Below are positions 48,704 to 58,529 of a stretch of 61,199 nt of DNA, piece by piece; positions within the stretch are counted from its first letter, which is position 1, and the number at the start of each line of letters is the position of its first letter. The DNA lies in contig CAZKBT010000009.1 of NCBI GenBank assembly GCA_964551305.1, positions 1-61,199 on the forward strand, written 5' to 3'. Made by a program: the position numbers and the translations under genes. Below the pieces are notes generated by a model that did no database searches, was not told the origin of the DNA, and saw only the letters and a program-made list of their open reading frames with translations. The stretch is from JBAZDC01 sp041654595 (lineage in GTDB: Bacteria; Pseudomonadota; Gammaproteobacteria; Burkholderiales; Burkholderiaceae_B).

Positions 48704-49558
48704 ATGCCCATGAACGAACAGGAGCTGTCTATAAACGTCGATCTGCATTGTCATTCCATCATGTCCGACGGCGTGTTGTCGCCGGCGGACGTGGCCGCCC
48801 GCGCCCACGCGAATGGCGTGCAGCTGTGGGCGCTGACGGATCACGATATCTTGTCCGGTCTGGACGAGGCGTCGACGGCGGCGCGCGCATTGGGCATGGG
48901 GTTCGTGACGGGCGTGGAAATCTCGGTGACCTGGGCCAGTCAGACCGTGCACATCGTCGGCCTGGACATCGATCCGCAGGACGCGCAGCTGCAGGACGGA
49001 TTGGCCTACATCCGGACGGGGCGCCTGGTTCGGGCCCGGCTCATGGCCGACAAGCTCGGCGCCATGGGCATTTCGGGCAGTTACGAGGGTGCCTTGCCTT
49101 ATGCGGCCAACCCCAATTCGATCAGCCGCACGCATTTCGCCCGCTTCCTGGTCGCGCAGGGCCATTGCAAATCGATGAAGGAAGTGTTCCAGAAGTACTT
49201 GGGCGACGGCAAGCCCGCCAACGTGCCGGTCCAGTGGGCGACCCTGGATCAGGCGGTGAGCTGGATCATCGGCGCGGGCGGCCACGCGGTGATCGCGCAT
49301 CCCGGCCGCTATGATTACACGCCCATGGAGTTCGACGCGCTGTTCGAGCGCTTCAAAGAGCTGGGCGGAGTGGGGATCGAAGTCGTCACCGGCAGTCACG
49401 CGCCGCACCAATATGCCGAATATGCCGGCGTCGCCCGGCGCTACGGATTCCTGGCATCGTCGGGGTCGGATTTTCACAGCCCCGACGAAAGCCGTCTGGA
49501 CCTGGGCGCCTTGCCTGCCTTGCCTTCCGGCCTTGCGCCGATCTGGGAACTGTTCTGA
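48704..49558 (+). CDS. rnm: PHP-domain phosphoesterase, RNase AM/YciV-like
   Basis: The protein has 284 residues. PHP metal motifs are visible: VDLHCHSIMSDG, LTDHD, GVEIS, NPNSISRTHFARFLV, VIAHPGRYD and SGSDFHSP. This pattern and length match YciV (RNase AM), a 5'-3' exoribonuclease and 3',5'-nucleoside bisphosphate phosphatase. It follows the hydrolase by 20 bases. Confidence 0.85.
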   Translation: MPMNEQELSINVDLHCHSIMSDGVLSPADVAARAHANGVQLWALTDHDILSGLDEASTAARALGMGFVTGVEISVTWASQTVHIVGLDIDPQDAQLQDGLAYIRTGRLVRARLMADKLGAMGISGSYEGALPYAANPNSISRTHFARFLVAQGHCKSMKEVFQKYLGDGKPANVPVQWATLDQAVSWIIGAGGHAVIAHPGRYDYTPMEFDALFERFKELGGVGIEVVTGSHAPHQYAEYAGVARRYGFLASSGSDFHSPDESRLDLGALPALPSGLAPIWELF

Positions 49559-49627
49559 ACATGCGGGATGGCCGTTCGAGCGGCCCGCACGCTCTGCGCA
49601 TGGCGAAAATGGTCTATGCTTGTCGTC

Positions 49628-50182
49628 ATGAACAAGGCATTCACCAAGGAAACCGACCAGGACGATGACGACGACCTCGCCCACGAGGCCGTGGCCCTGC
49701 CTGCGGGGGTCAAGAACTACATCACCACCGAGGGCTATCGGCGGCTGCGTGACGAGTTGAAGCACCTGATGCAGCAAGAGCGCCCCTCGGTCGTGCAAAC
49801 CGTGTCGTGGGCGGCGTCCAACGGCGACCGTTCGGAAAACGGCGATTATCTCTACGGCAAGAAGCGCCTGCGCGAGATCGATCGCCGCATACGCTTCCTG
49901 ACCAAGCGCCTGGACATCGCGCACGTCGTCGATCCGCGCGAGCAGCCCAACAGGGACCAGGTTTTCTTCGGCGCCACGGTCCTGTATTCGGACAAGAACG
50001 GCGAGGAATTCCGGGTCACCATCGTCGGCGTGGACGAGGCCGATCCATTGCGCGGCCGCATCAGCTGGATATCGCCGGTGGCGCGGGCGCTGAACCAGGC
50101 GAGGGTGGGGGATACGGTCACGCTGCGCACGCCGGCCGGCCTGGACGAGCTCGATATTCTGGAAGTCGGTTATCCGGGCTGA
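49628..50182 (+). CDS. greB: Transcription elongation factor GreB
   Basis: The protein has 184 residues from ATG 49628 (MNKAFTKETDQDDDDD). The N-terminal coiled coil carries the acidic tip NGDRSENGDYLYGKKRLREID; SENGDYLYGK is typical of GreB. The C-terminal FKBP-like domain ends in LDELDILEVGY. GreB stimulates transcript cleavage by backtracked RNA polymerase. It lies 110 bases upstream of purL. Confidence 0.92.
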   Translation: MNKAFTKETDQDDDDDLAHEAVALPAGVKNYITTEGYRRLRDELKHLMQQERPSVVQTVSWAASNGDRSENGDYLYGKKRLREIDRRIRFLTKRLDIAHVVDPREQPNRDQVFFGATVLYSDKNGEEFRVTIVGVDEADPLRGRISWISPVARALNQARVGDTVTLRTPAGLDELDILEVGYPG

Positions 50183-50249
50183 GCCCGGAGCGGGCGGATT
50201 TCACGGCCGGCGCATCCGGTTCGAGGCGCGAGCCGAGTTTCGGGGAACC

Positions 50250-50260
50250 CGCTAAAATGA
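50250..50260 (+). promoter_or_regulatory. Candidate -10 element for purL
   Basis: GCTAAAATGA about 35 bases before the purL start, with no clear -35 hexamer. It has the same form as those ahead of tig and prfB. Confidence 0.35.
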
Positions 50261-50291
50261 AGCCCTCCTTCCAATCTGCCTGCTTCATATC

Positions 50292-53200
50292 GTGAATTCC
50301 ATCCAGTATTTCCTCGGTTCCTCCGTCTTGTCGTCGTTTCGCCGCGAGCGCTTATTGCAACGGTTCGCGGAACTGGATCTGCCGGTTTCGGACATCCAGG
50401 GGCGGTTCGAGCACTATGCCTGGGTGGAAGGCGACCTGGACCAGGCGGCTCGGCAACGGCTGGCTGGCTTGCTGGATTACGGCGATTCCGCGCGGGAGAA
50501 GGAGAACGGCGCCGTCGTCCTGCGCGTCGTGCCGCGTTTAGGCACCGTGTCGCCCTGGGCCAGCAAGGCGACCGACATCGCTCACAATTGCGGCCTGCCG
50601 ATGGTCCGCCGCATCGAGCGCGGCATCCGTTACGCGATTACGCCCGCGCGCGGCCTGCTCGGCAAGAAAACGCTGGATGAGCGGCAACTGGCGGCCATCG
50701 CGAATTGCCTGCATGACAGGATGACGGAATCGGTGGTCGATGCGACCTTCGACGGACAGGCCTTGTTCGCCTCGCTCGAGGGCAAGCCCATACAAACAGT
50801 GGACGTCCTGTCCCAGGGCAGGCAGGCGCTGCTCCAGGCCGATCGCGAATTGGGATTGGCGCTGTCCGACGACGAAATCGACTATCTGGACATGTCTTTT
50901 CGGCAGCTGGGACGCAATCCCACCGACGTGGAGTTGATGATGTTCGCCCAGGCCAACAGCGAGCACTGCCGCCACAAAATCTTCAATGCTCAATGGGTGA
51001 TCGACGGCCAGCCGCAATCCAAGACGCTGTTCGGCATGATACGCGAGACCCATGCCGCGCAGCCTGAAGGCACCGTCGTGGCGTATTCGGACAATGCCGC
51101 GATCATGCAGGGCGGTCCGGCCAGCCTGTTTCATGCCGGCAAGTCGCAGCAATCCCGGGTGTACGCCCGGCATTCTGCGCTCGTTCATACGTTGATGAAA
51201 GTCGAAACGCACAACCATCCCACGGCGATCGCGCCTTTTCCCGGCGCGTCCACCGGGGCGGGAGGAGAAATCCGCGACGAGGGCGCGACGGGCCGGGGCT
51301 CGAAGCCCAAGGCCGGCCTGACGGGCTTCACGGTTTCCAACCTGCGCGTTCCCCAGTTCATCGAGCCCTGGGAAAGCGATGCCCACGGCATTCCCGACCG
51401 CATCGCCAGCCCGCTGGACATCATGGTGGAAGGGCCGCTGGGCGGCGCGGCATTCAACAACGAATTCGGGCGCCCCAATCTGCTGGGGTATTTCAGGACC
51501 TATGAGCAGAACGACGGCGCGACGCGCTGGGGCTATCACAAGCCCGTCATGATCGCCGGCGGCCTGGGCTACATCGACGACCTGCTGACCCACAAGGATC
51601 CGATTCCGCCCGGCGCGCTGCTGGTGCAGCTGGGCGGTCCGGGCATGCGCATCGGCATGGGCGGCGGCGCCGCGTCCAGCATGAGCGTGGGGACCAATAC
51701 CGCCGAACTGGACTTCGATTCCGTGCAGCGGGGCAATCCCGAGATCGAGCGCCGCGCCCAAGAGGTCATCGACCGATGCTGGCAGCAAGGCGGCGCCAAT
51801 CCGATCATAGCCATTCACGACGTGGGCGCGGGGGGACTGTCCAACGCCTTCCCCGAACTGGTCAACGACGCGGGGCGGGGCGCGGTATTCGAGCTACAGC
51901 AAGTGCACCTCGAAGAGTCCGGACTCTCCGCCGCGGAAATCTGGAGCAATGAATCGCAGGAACGCTATGTGCTGGCCATTGCTCCTGAAGACCTGGCCCG
52001 TTTCGACGCCATCGCGCGCCGCGAGCGCTGTCCGTATGCCGTGGTCGGCGTCGCCACGCAAGAGCGTCAGCTGCGCGTCACGTTCGGTGAAGGATTGCCG
52101 GACGTCGGCGTCAGCTTGCCTGCCAACCCGGGCATGGCGCCCGCGCCGGCGCAGGACGTGCGTCCGGTCGACGTTCCCATCGACGTGATTCTGGGCAAGC
52201 CCCCGCGCATGACGCGCGACGTGACGCGCGCCGCGCGCGCGCGCATCGACGTGGACGTCGTGGGGCTCAAGCTCGATGAGGCCGTCGATCGCGTGCTGCG
52301 CCACCCCACGGTGGCCAACAAGACCTTTTTGATTACCATCGGCGATCGCACCGTCGGCGGCTTGAGCAGCCGGGACCAGATGGTGGGACCCTGGCAGGTG
52401 CCGGTGGCCGATTGCGCCGTCACGCTGGCCGACTACGAAAGCGCGCGCGGCGAGGCGATGGCGATGGGCGAGCGCTCGCCCATCGCGGTGATCGACGCGC
52501 CGGCATCGGGCCGCATGGCCGTCGTGGAGGCCTTGACCAATCTCGTTTCCGCCGACGTCGCCTCCCTGAAAGACATCAAGCTGTCGGCCAACTGGATGGC
52601 CGCCTGCGGCGCCGCAGGCCAGGACGCCGCGCTGTTCGACACCGTCAGCGCGGTCAGCCGATGGTGCCAGGCGCTGGGCTTATCCATTCCGGTGGGCAAA
52701 GACTCTCTGTCCATGCGCACCACCTGGTCGCAAAACGGCGAATCGCGCGAGGTGATCGCGCCCGTGTCCTTGATCGTCACGGCCTTCGCTCCGGTGATGG
52801 ACGTACGCGCCAGTCTCACGCCTCAGTTGCGCACGGATGCCGGCGACACGGTGCTGATACTCATCGATCTGGGCAAGGGCCGGCAGCGTCTGGGCGGATC
52901 GGTGCTGGCGCAGGTCTTCAACCAGGTCGGCAATAGCGTGCCCGACATCGACGACGCCGAAATGGTGGCGTCGTTCTTCACCGTCGTGCGTGAATTGGCT
53001 CGCGACGGCTTGGTGTTGGCTTATCACGATCGCTCGGACGGCGGCTTGCTGGCGACCGTGTGCGAAATGGCTTTCGCCGGCCACGTCGGCGTGTCCGTCA
53101 ATCTGGACATGCTGACGATCGATCCGGTGGCCGAGGACTGGGGCGACTACAAGATCCGTCCGGAGCAGATCGCCGTCCAGCGCGACGAACTGACCATGAA

Positions 53201-54359
53201 GGCGCTGTTCGCCGAAGAAGCCGGTGCGGTCATCCAGGTTCGCGCGGCCCAGCGCGATACCGTGCTGCAGCGCTTGCGCCAGGCGGGATTGTCGGTGCAT
53301 TCCCACGTCTTGGGAAGCTTGAACGCGCAAGACGAGATCCAGATCTACCGTGATGGAAAGTGTATTTATCAGAAACCGCGTATTGCGTTGGCGCGGCAAT
53401 GGAGCGAAGTGAGCCGCCGCATCATGCTGGTCCGCGACAACCCCGATTGCGCGCAGGCCGAATTCGACGTGTGGGCCGACGCAGACGATCCCGGGTTCCA
53501 GCCGGTGGTCGCCTTCAATCCGCAAGAGGACATCGCCGCGCCGTTCGTCAATGCCGGCGCGCGCCCCAGGATCGCCGTCCTGCGCGAGCAGGGCTGCAAC
53601 AGCCAGGTGGAAATGGCCTGGGCCTTCGACAAGGCGGGCTTCGAAGCGCATGACGTGCACATGACGGACCTGTTGACCGGACGCGTCGGCTTGGACACGA
53701 TGCAGGGCCTGGTCGCGGTGGGCGGATTCAGCTACGGCGACGTGCTGGGCGCCGGGGAAGGGTGGGCCCGCACGATTCGTTTCAACGAGCTTCTTTCGGA
53801 TGCGTTCGCCGCGTATTTCGCCCGTCCCGATACGTTTGCGCTGGGGGTGTGCAATGGCTGCCAGATGATGGCGGCCTTGTCCGCCATGATCCCGGGCGCG
53901 GAGCATTGGCCGCGCTTTACCCGCAATCGGTCCGAAAAGTACGAAGCGCGCTTGTCCATGGTCGAGATCGCCGATTCACCCTCGCTGTTCTTCCAGGGGA
54001 TGGCGGGCAGCCGCATTCCGGTCGCCGTCGCGCACGGCGAAGGCTATGCCGACTTTTCCAGGCAAGGAAGCATGGACGAGGTGGCGGCGGCTTTGCGGTA
54101 CGTCGACAATGCCGGCCGGGCGACGCAGCGCTATCCCTTCAATCCCAACGGCAGTCCGGGGGGGCTGACCGGCGTCACCACCGTGGACGGGCGCTTTACC
54201 GTCATGATGCCGCATCCCGAGCGCGTCACGCGCAACGTCATGTTTTCCTGGGCGCCGGCTTCTTGGGGGCCGCAGGACGCGGGCGGCGAGGCCAGCCCCT
54301 ATGGCGGCGACAGCCCCTGGCTGCGGATGTTCCGCAATGCGCGGGTCTGGCTGGGCTAG
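50292..54359 (+). CDS. purL: Phosphoribosylformylglycinamidine synthase
   Basis: The protein has 1355 residues from GTG 50292, the large single-chain form of proteobacteria. The FGAM synthetase core (QANSEHCRHKIFNA; ETHNHPTAIAPFPGASTGAGG) is followed by the C-terminal glutaminase domain with the nucleophile Cys in GVCNGCQMM and the His/Glu pair in PHPERV. It converts FGAR to FGAM in purine synthesis, the same pathway as guaB/guaA downstream. Confidence 0.97.
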   Translation: MNSIQYFLGSSVLSSFRRERLLQRFAELDLPVSDIQGRFEHYAWVEGDLDQAARQRLAGLLDYGDSAREKENGAVVLRVVPRLGTVSPWASKATDIAHNCGLPMVRRIERGIRYAITPARGLLGKKTLDERQLAAIANCLHDRMTESVVDATFDGQALFASLEGKPIQTVDVLSQGRQALLQADRELGLALSDDEIDYLDMSFRQLGRNPTDVELMMFAQANSEHCRHKIFNAQWVIDGQPQSKTLFGMIRETHAAQPEGTVVAYSDNAAIMQGGPASLFHAGKSQQSRVYARHSALVHTLMKVETHNHPTAIAPFPGASTGAGGEIRDEGATGRGSKPKAGLTGFTVSNLRVPQFIEPWESDAHGIPDRIASPLDIMVEGPLGGAAFNNEFGRPNLLGYFRTYEQNDGATRWGYHKPVMIAGGLGYIDDLLTHKDPIPPGALLVQLGGPGMRIGMGGGAASSMSVGTNTAELDFDSVQRGNPEIERRAQEVIDRCWQQGGANPIIAIHDVGAGGLSNAFPELVNDAGRGAVFELQQVHLEESGLSAAEIWSNESQERYVLAIAPEDLARFDAIARRERCPYAVVGVATQERQLRVTFGEGLPDVGVSLPANPGMAPAPAQDVRPVDVPIDVILGKPPRMTRDVTRAARARIDVDVVGLKLDEAVDRVLRHPTVANKTFLITIGDRTVGGLSSRDQMVGPWQVPVADCAVTLADYESARGEAMAMGERSPIAVIDAPASGRMAVVEALTNLVSADVASLKDIKLSANWMAACGAAGQDAALFDTVSAVSRWCQALGLSIPVGKDSLSMRTTWSQNGESREVIAPVSLIVTAFAPVMDVRASLTPQLRTDAGDTVLILIDLGKGRQRLGGSVLAQVFNQVGNSVPDIDDAEMVASFFTVVRELARDGLVLAYHDRSDGGLLATVCEMAFAGHVGVSVNLDMLTIDPVAEDWGDYKIRPEQIAVQRDELTMKALFAEEAGAVIQVRAAQRDTVLQRLRQAGLSVHSHVLGSLNAQDEIQIYRDGKCIYQKPRIALARQWSEVSRRIMLVRDNPDCAQAEFDVWADADDPGFQPVVAFNPQEDIAAPFVNAGARPRIAVLREQGCNSQVEMAWAFDKAGFEAHDVHMTDLLTGRVGLDTMQGLVAVGGFSYGDVLGAGEGWARTIRFNELLSDAFAAYFARPDTFALGVCNGCQMMAALSAMIPGAEHWPRFTRNRSEKYEARLSMVEIADSPSLFFQGMAGSRIPVAVAHGEGYADFSRQGSMDEVAAALRYVDNAGRATQRYPFNPNGSPGGLTGVTTVDGRFTVMMPHPERVTRNVMFSWAPASWGPQDAGGEASPYGGDSPWLRMFRNARVWLG

Positions 54360-54410
54360 CTCATCCAGGCTCGCGCGCTTGCGAAGCGGATGATCATATT
54401 GAGTTACGTA

Positions 54411-54432
54411 TTGCCCATGCTCAAGCATGGGC
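54411..54432 (+). other. Hairpin with TCAA tetraloop
   Basis: GCCCATGC pairs perfectly with GCATGGGC around TCAA. It is the first of three hairpins between purL and the MscS-family gene. Confidence 0.6.
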
Positions 54433-54451
54433 GAATCCAAAGCGTAATGTT

Positions 54452-54464
54452 ACCCTTTCAGGGT
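54452..54464 (+). other. Small hairpin ACCCT/AGGGT
   Basis: ACCCT and AGGGT pair around TTC. It is the middle hairpin of the purL-mscS intergenic cluster. Confidence 0.45.
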
Positions 54465-54467
54465 CAG

Positions 54468-54505
54468 GCGGCATGCCATCGGGTATGCCGCTTTTGGCTT
54501 TTCAA
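54468..54505 (+). terminator. Intrinsic terminator-like hairpin after purL
   Basis: GCGGCAT pairs with ATGCCGC, followed by TTTTGGCTTTT. It most likely ends purL transcripts, though the two preceding hairpins could make it part of a leader. Confidence 0.6.
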
Positions 54506-54534
54506 GATCGAGAACGCTAAACGGGAGGGCGGGT

Positions 54535-56919
54535 TTGCTTGGCATGACGGCATACGGTAATTCCAATGGTGGCGTGATAAAACGGGCTGCAAGGGCGTTG
54601 CTTTATATGATGCTCTTGTGGATTTCAGTGTCCATCGCCCAGGCGCAGGCCCAGCAGGCGCCGGCGGCCAAGGACGCTTCTTATGCCGCGTTGGCCGATT
54701 TGCTGGAAAACCAGCAGACGCGCGAGCAGCTGATCAAACAATTGCGGTCGCAGGCCGATCAGCCGGTCTCCGCCGAGGCGCAGGCCGCGGCGAAGACCGC
54801 AAGTTCCGGCCCGGAATCCGCCGCAGGCGGCGGCGTCGCCGACGAGCTGCAAAGAATCGCCACGCGCCTGCAAGACGATATCGCCGAAACCTGGCAGGCG
54901 GTAGCAGCCGTGTTCACCGATCAACCGTTGCCGGGCCAGAGGCCCGACCACTGGCAGAGGGCCCTGGTCAGCCTGGCCATCGCCATCGTTTCCGTATCGA
55001 TTGCCTATTTCGTCCTGCGCCTGGCCGCAAGTTACGGATTCAAAAGACTGAACGCATGGACCATGCGCGAGGACGGAAAGCGGCCCCGCCACACGGGCTA
55101 CCGGCCTGCCACGGACGGCGCAGGGCGCAAGGGGCTCGGCAAGCTGGGCTCGCTGACCTTGGGGCGCAAACTGCTTGCGGTGATGGGGGCGTTCGCCATC
55201 GATATCGCGGCGACCCTGCTGGCTGCCCTGGCCGCCTATTTCGTGCTCATCACGTTCGCCGATCGAGGCGCGGTTCCGCTTTTCGCCATGCAGTTCCTGA
55301 CGGCGTTCATGCTCGTCGAAATCGTCAAGGCCTTTTCCCGCGGGGTTTTCGCCACGCATTACGAGCAGTTGCGCTTGCTCCCGCTGTCGGAACAGGCGGC
55401 GGATTACTGGAACCGCTGGCTCATCGTCCTGATCACGATAACCGGCTACAGCCTGCTGTTCGTCGTGCCCGTGGTCCAGGCTTTGTTGACCGAGGGCGTG
55501 GGGCGATTTGCCGGCTTGGTGCTGATGGCGGTCGTCTATGTGTATGCCGTCACCGTGGTGTGGAACAAGCGCAAAGAGGTCAGCGCCGGGCTGGTGGCGC
55601 ACGCCGAGCGCTCCACCGCGCCGGTTTTCGGCACGCTGACGCGTGTCCTGGCCAAGATATGGCATTGGGCCGTGCTGGCCTACTTCACGGTCCTGTTCAT
55701 GGTCAGCCAAGCCGATCAGCAGCACGCCCTCGATTTCATGATGCATGCCACGCTGCAATCGGTCGTCGCCGTCCTGGCCGGCGCCTTGCTGGCGGCGGCG
55801 TTGTCGTCGCTGCTGGCGCGCCGCATCGTCCTGCCGGACAACTGGCGCAGTAGCCTGCCCTTGCTGGAGGCGCGCATCAACGCCTACGTGCCGGCATGCC
55901 TCAAATTCCTGCGTTTGCTCATACTGGTCGTCGTCACTCTGGTCGTGCTGGACGCATGGCAGGTTTTCGACCTCGTCGGATGGCTGGGGTCGGAGCCGGG
56001 CCGCAAGGCGATCGGCACTCTTGCGCGCGTGGGCATCGTCTTGCTGATCGCCGCCCTGAGCTGGACGGTGCTGGCCAGCGTCATCGAACACAGGCTGGGC
56101 GTCTCCGCGGGCAGGAACAAGCCGACGGAGCGCGAGAAGACCCTGCTGATGCTGTTTCGCAGCGCGGCCTCGGTGCTCATTGCCACGTTCACGGTACTGA
56201 TCGTGCTTTCCCAGATCGGAATCAACATCGGCCCGCTGATCGCCGGGGCGGGGGTGGCGGGACTGGCCATCGGCTTCGGCGCGCAGAAGCTGGTGCAGGA
56301 CGTCATTACCGGCATCTTCATCCAGCTCGAGAACGGGATGAACCAGAACGACGTGGTCGAGGTCGCCGGCTTGTTCGGCACGGTGGAGAAAATCACGATA
56401 CGGTCGGTGATGATCAGGACGCTGGACGGCGGCTATCACCTGATTCCCTTTTCCACCATCGATAAAGTGACCAATCACACCCGTGACTACGGCTACCACT
56501 ATGGCGAATACAACATCGGCCATCGCGAAAGCGTCGACGAGGCCATCGGCCAGCTCGAACAGGCGTTCGCCGAATTGAAGCTGGATCCGGAGCTGGCGCC
56601 GTCGATCCTGGAAGACATCGCCATCCCGGGCGTGACCGCGCTGAACGAGCGCGGCTTCACGATACGCGTGCTGATCAAGACCGCGCCCGGCATGCAGTGG
56701 GCCGTGCAGCGCGCCTTCAATCGCCTGGTGAAGAAGTATTTCGATGACGCGGGCATCGAGCTGCCTTATCCGCACACCGTCCTGCATTTCGGGCGGGACA
56801 AGGACGGCTACGCCGCGCCCGTGGATATCCGCACCGTCGAAGCATTCAGTCAAGTGGCGGACGCGGGAGCCGCCTCCGGCCAGGCGCAGGGCTTCGAGCC
56901 ACCCCTAGGAAAACCCTAG
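54535..56919 (+). CDS. MscS-family mechanosensitive channel (YbiO-like)
   Basis: The protein has 794 residues. TTG 54535 follows GGAGGG at 5 bases; ATG 54544 is the alternative. A signal peptide (LLWISVSIAQAQA) precedes a periplasmic region with a short coiled segment, then many hydrophobic segments. The MscS core is clear: GAGVAGLAIGFGAQKLVQDV pore helix, ENGMNQNDVVEVAG and the beta-domain IPFSTIDKVTNHTRDYG. Size and layout resemble E. coli YbiO (741 residues). It protects cells against hypo-osmotic shock. Confidence 0.88.
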   Translation: MLGMTAYGNSNGGVIKRAARALLYMMLLWISVSIAQAQAQQAPAAKDASYAALADLLENQQTREQLIKQLRSQADQPVSAEAQAAAKTASSGPESAAGGGVADELQRIATRLQDDIAETWQAVAAVFTDQPLPGQRPDHWQRALVSLAIAIVSVSIAYFVLRLAASYGFKRLNAWTMREDGKRPRHTGYRPATDGAGRKGLGKLGSLTLGRKLLAVMGAFAIDIAATLLAALAAYFVLITFADRGAVPLFAMQFLTAFMLVEIVKAFSRGVFATHYEQLRLLPLSEQAADYWNRWLIVLITITGYSLLFVVPVVQALLTEGVGRFAGLVLMAVVYVYAVTVVWNKRKEVSAGLVAHAERSTAPVFGTLTRVLAKIWHWAVLAYFTVLFMVSQADQQHALDFMMHATLQSVVAVLAGALLAAALSSLLARRIVLPDNWRSSLPLLEARINAYVPACLKFLRLLILVVVTLVVLDAWQVFDLVGWLGSEPGRKAIGTLARVGIVLLIAALSWTVLASVIEHRLGVSAGRNKPTEREKTLLMLFRSAASVLIATFTVLIVLSQIGINIGPLIAGAGVAGLAIGFGAQKLVQDVITGIFIQLENGMNQNDVVEVAGLFGTVEKITIRSVMIRTLDGGYHLIPFSTIDKVTNHTRDYGYHYGEYNIGHRESVDEAIGQLEQAFAELKLDPELAPSILEDIAIPGVTALNERGFTIRVLIKTAPGMQWAVQRAFNRLVKKYFDDAGIELPYPHTVLHFGRDKDGYAAPVDIRTVEAFSQVADAGAASGQAQGFEPPLGKP

Positions 56920-56934
56920 AGTTGAGCGTATAAT
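56903..56934 (+). promoter_or_regulatory. Candidate guaB promoter
   Basis: TATAAT at 56929-56934 is a full -10 match, 27 bases before the guaB start. A weak -35 (TAGGAA) sits 17 bases upstream. Two CCCTAG copies flank GAAAA at 56903-56920. Confidence 0.45.
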
Positions 56935-56960
56935 CTTGCTTTGCACGGAGCTCACTGTTC

Positions 56961-58421
56961 ATGCGTCTCATAAAGAAAGCGCTCACCTTTGACGATGTCT
57001 TGTTGGTGCCTGCCTATTCCAACATCCTTCCCCGCGACACGTCTCTCGCCACCCGACTGACCCGTAACATCACCCTGAACATTCCCCTGGTGTCCGCCGC
57101 GATGGATACCGTGACGGAATCGCGCCTGGCGATCGCCATGGCGCAGGAAGGGGGCATCGGCATCATCCACAAGAACCTGAACGCCGACGAGCAGGCCCGC
57201 GAAGTGGCCCGGGTCAAGCGCCATGAGTTCGGCATCGTCATCGACCCGGTGACGGTGACGCCGGACATGCGCGTGCGCGACGCGATCGCCTTGCAGCGCC
57301 AGCATGGCATTTCCGGCTTGCCGGTCGTCGAAGGCGGCAAGCTGGTAGGCATCGTCACCAACCGTGATCTCCGGTTCGAGGAACGCCTGGACGTGCCGCT
57401 GCGCGACGTCATGACGCCCCAGGAAAAACTGGTCACCATGCCGGAAGGCGCGACGCTGGATCAGGCGCAGGCTCTCATGCACCAGCATCGCCTGGAGCGC
57501 GTGCTGATCGTCAACGACCAGGGGCAATTGCGGGGCCTTGCCACGGTCAAAGACATTGTCAAGAACACCGAACACCCCAACGCCTGCAAAGACGGCCACG
57601 GCCAGCTGCGCGCAGGCGCGGCGGTCGGGGTGGGCGCCGATACGGAAGCGCGCGTCGAAAAACTGGCGGCGGCCGGCGTTGATCTGATCGTCGTCGACAC
57701 GGCGCATGGCCACACCCAGGGCGTGCTCGAGCGCGTGCGCTGGATCAAGACCCATCATCCGAAGATCCAGGTGGTGGGCGGCAACATCGCCACCGCCGCC
57801 GCCGCGCTTGCGCTCGTCGATGCCGGCGCCGACGGCGTCAAGGTCGGCATCGGGCCGGGCTCCATTTGCACGACGCGCATCGTGGCCGGCGTCGGCGTGC
57901 CCCAGATCACCGCGATCGCCGACGTCGCCAAGGCGCTGGTCGGCACGGACGTTCCCTTGATCGCCGACGGCGGCATCCGCTATTCGGGCGACGTCGCCAA
58001 GGCGTTGGCGGCCGGCGCGTCCGCCTGCATGATGGGCGGCATGTTCGCCGGTACCGAAGAGGCGCCCGGCGAAGTCGTGCTGTTCCAGGGACGCTCGTAC
58101 AAATCCTATCGCGGCATGGGCAGCGTGGGCGCCATGAGCGACGGCTCGGCCGACCGCTACTTCCAGGACCCCAACAACAACGTCGACAAGCTCGTTCCCG
58201 AAGGCATCGAAGGGCGCGTCCCGTACAAAGGCAGCGTCATCGCCATCCTGTATCAATTGGTCGGCGGCATCCGCGCCTCCATGGGCTATTGCGGATGTAG
58301 CACCATCGACGAACTGCATGCCAAGGCGGAGTTCGTTGAAATCACGTCGGCCGGCGTGCGCGAATCCCACGTGCACGACGTGCAGATCACCAAGGAAGCG
58401 CCGAACTACCGCGCGGACTGA
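56961..58421 (+). CDS. guaB: Inosine-5'-monophosphate dehydrogenase
   Basis: The protein has 486 residues. It starts MRLIKKALTFDDVLLVPAYS. Two CBS domains occupy the middle (VDPVTVTPDMRVRDAIALQ region and MTPQEKLVTMPEGATLDQAQ). The catalytic Cys is in GPGSICTTRIV, and the mobile flap includes GYCGC near the C-terminus. It oxidises IMP to XMP with NAD, the committed step to GMP, and is followed by guaA. Confidence 0.97.
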   Translation: MRLIKKALTFDDVLLVPAYSNILPRDTSLATRLTRNITLNIPLVSAAMDTVTESRLAIAMAQEGGIGIIHKNLNADEQAREVARVKRHEFGIVIDPVTVTPDMRVRDAIALQRQHGISGLPVVEGGKLVGIVTNRDLRFEERLDVPLRDVMTPQEKLVTMPEGATLDQAQALMHQHRLERVLIVNDQGQLRGLATVKDIVKNTEHPNACKDGHGQLRAGAAVGVGADTEARVEKLAAAGVDLIVVDTAHGHTQGVLERVRWIKTHHPKIQVVGGNIATAAAALALVDAGADGVKVGIGPGSICTTRIVAGVGVPQITAIADVAKALVGTDVPLIADGGIRYSGDVAKALAAGASACMMGGMFAGTEEAPGEVVLFQGRSYKSYRGMGSVGAMSDGSADRYFQDPNNNVDKLVPEGIEGRVPYKGSVIAILYQLVGGIRASMGYCGCSTIDELHAKAEFVEITSAGVRESHVHDVQITKEAPNYRAD

Positions 58422-58529
58422 CCGTTTCGGACCCGGGCCGGCGCCATCGCCACCTGGCATGGCGGCGCCGGCGCAAGCCGTGCGTCATTCGCCTTACACT
58501 AGTACTTTTCACATAGCCATCCTGCCATC

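Noticed and set aside
54625..56853. 742-residue minus-strand open frame
   Set aside because: It is a shadow of the MscS-family gene.
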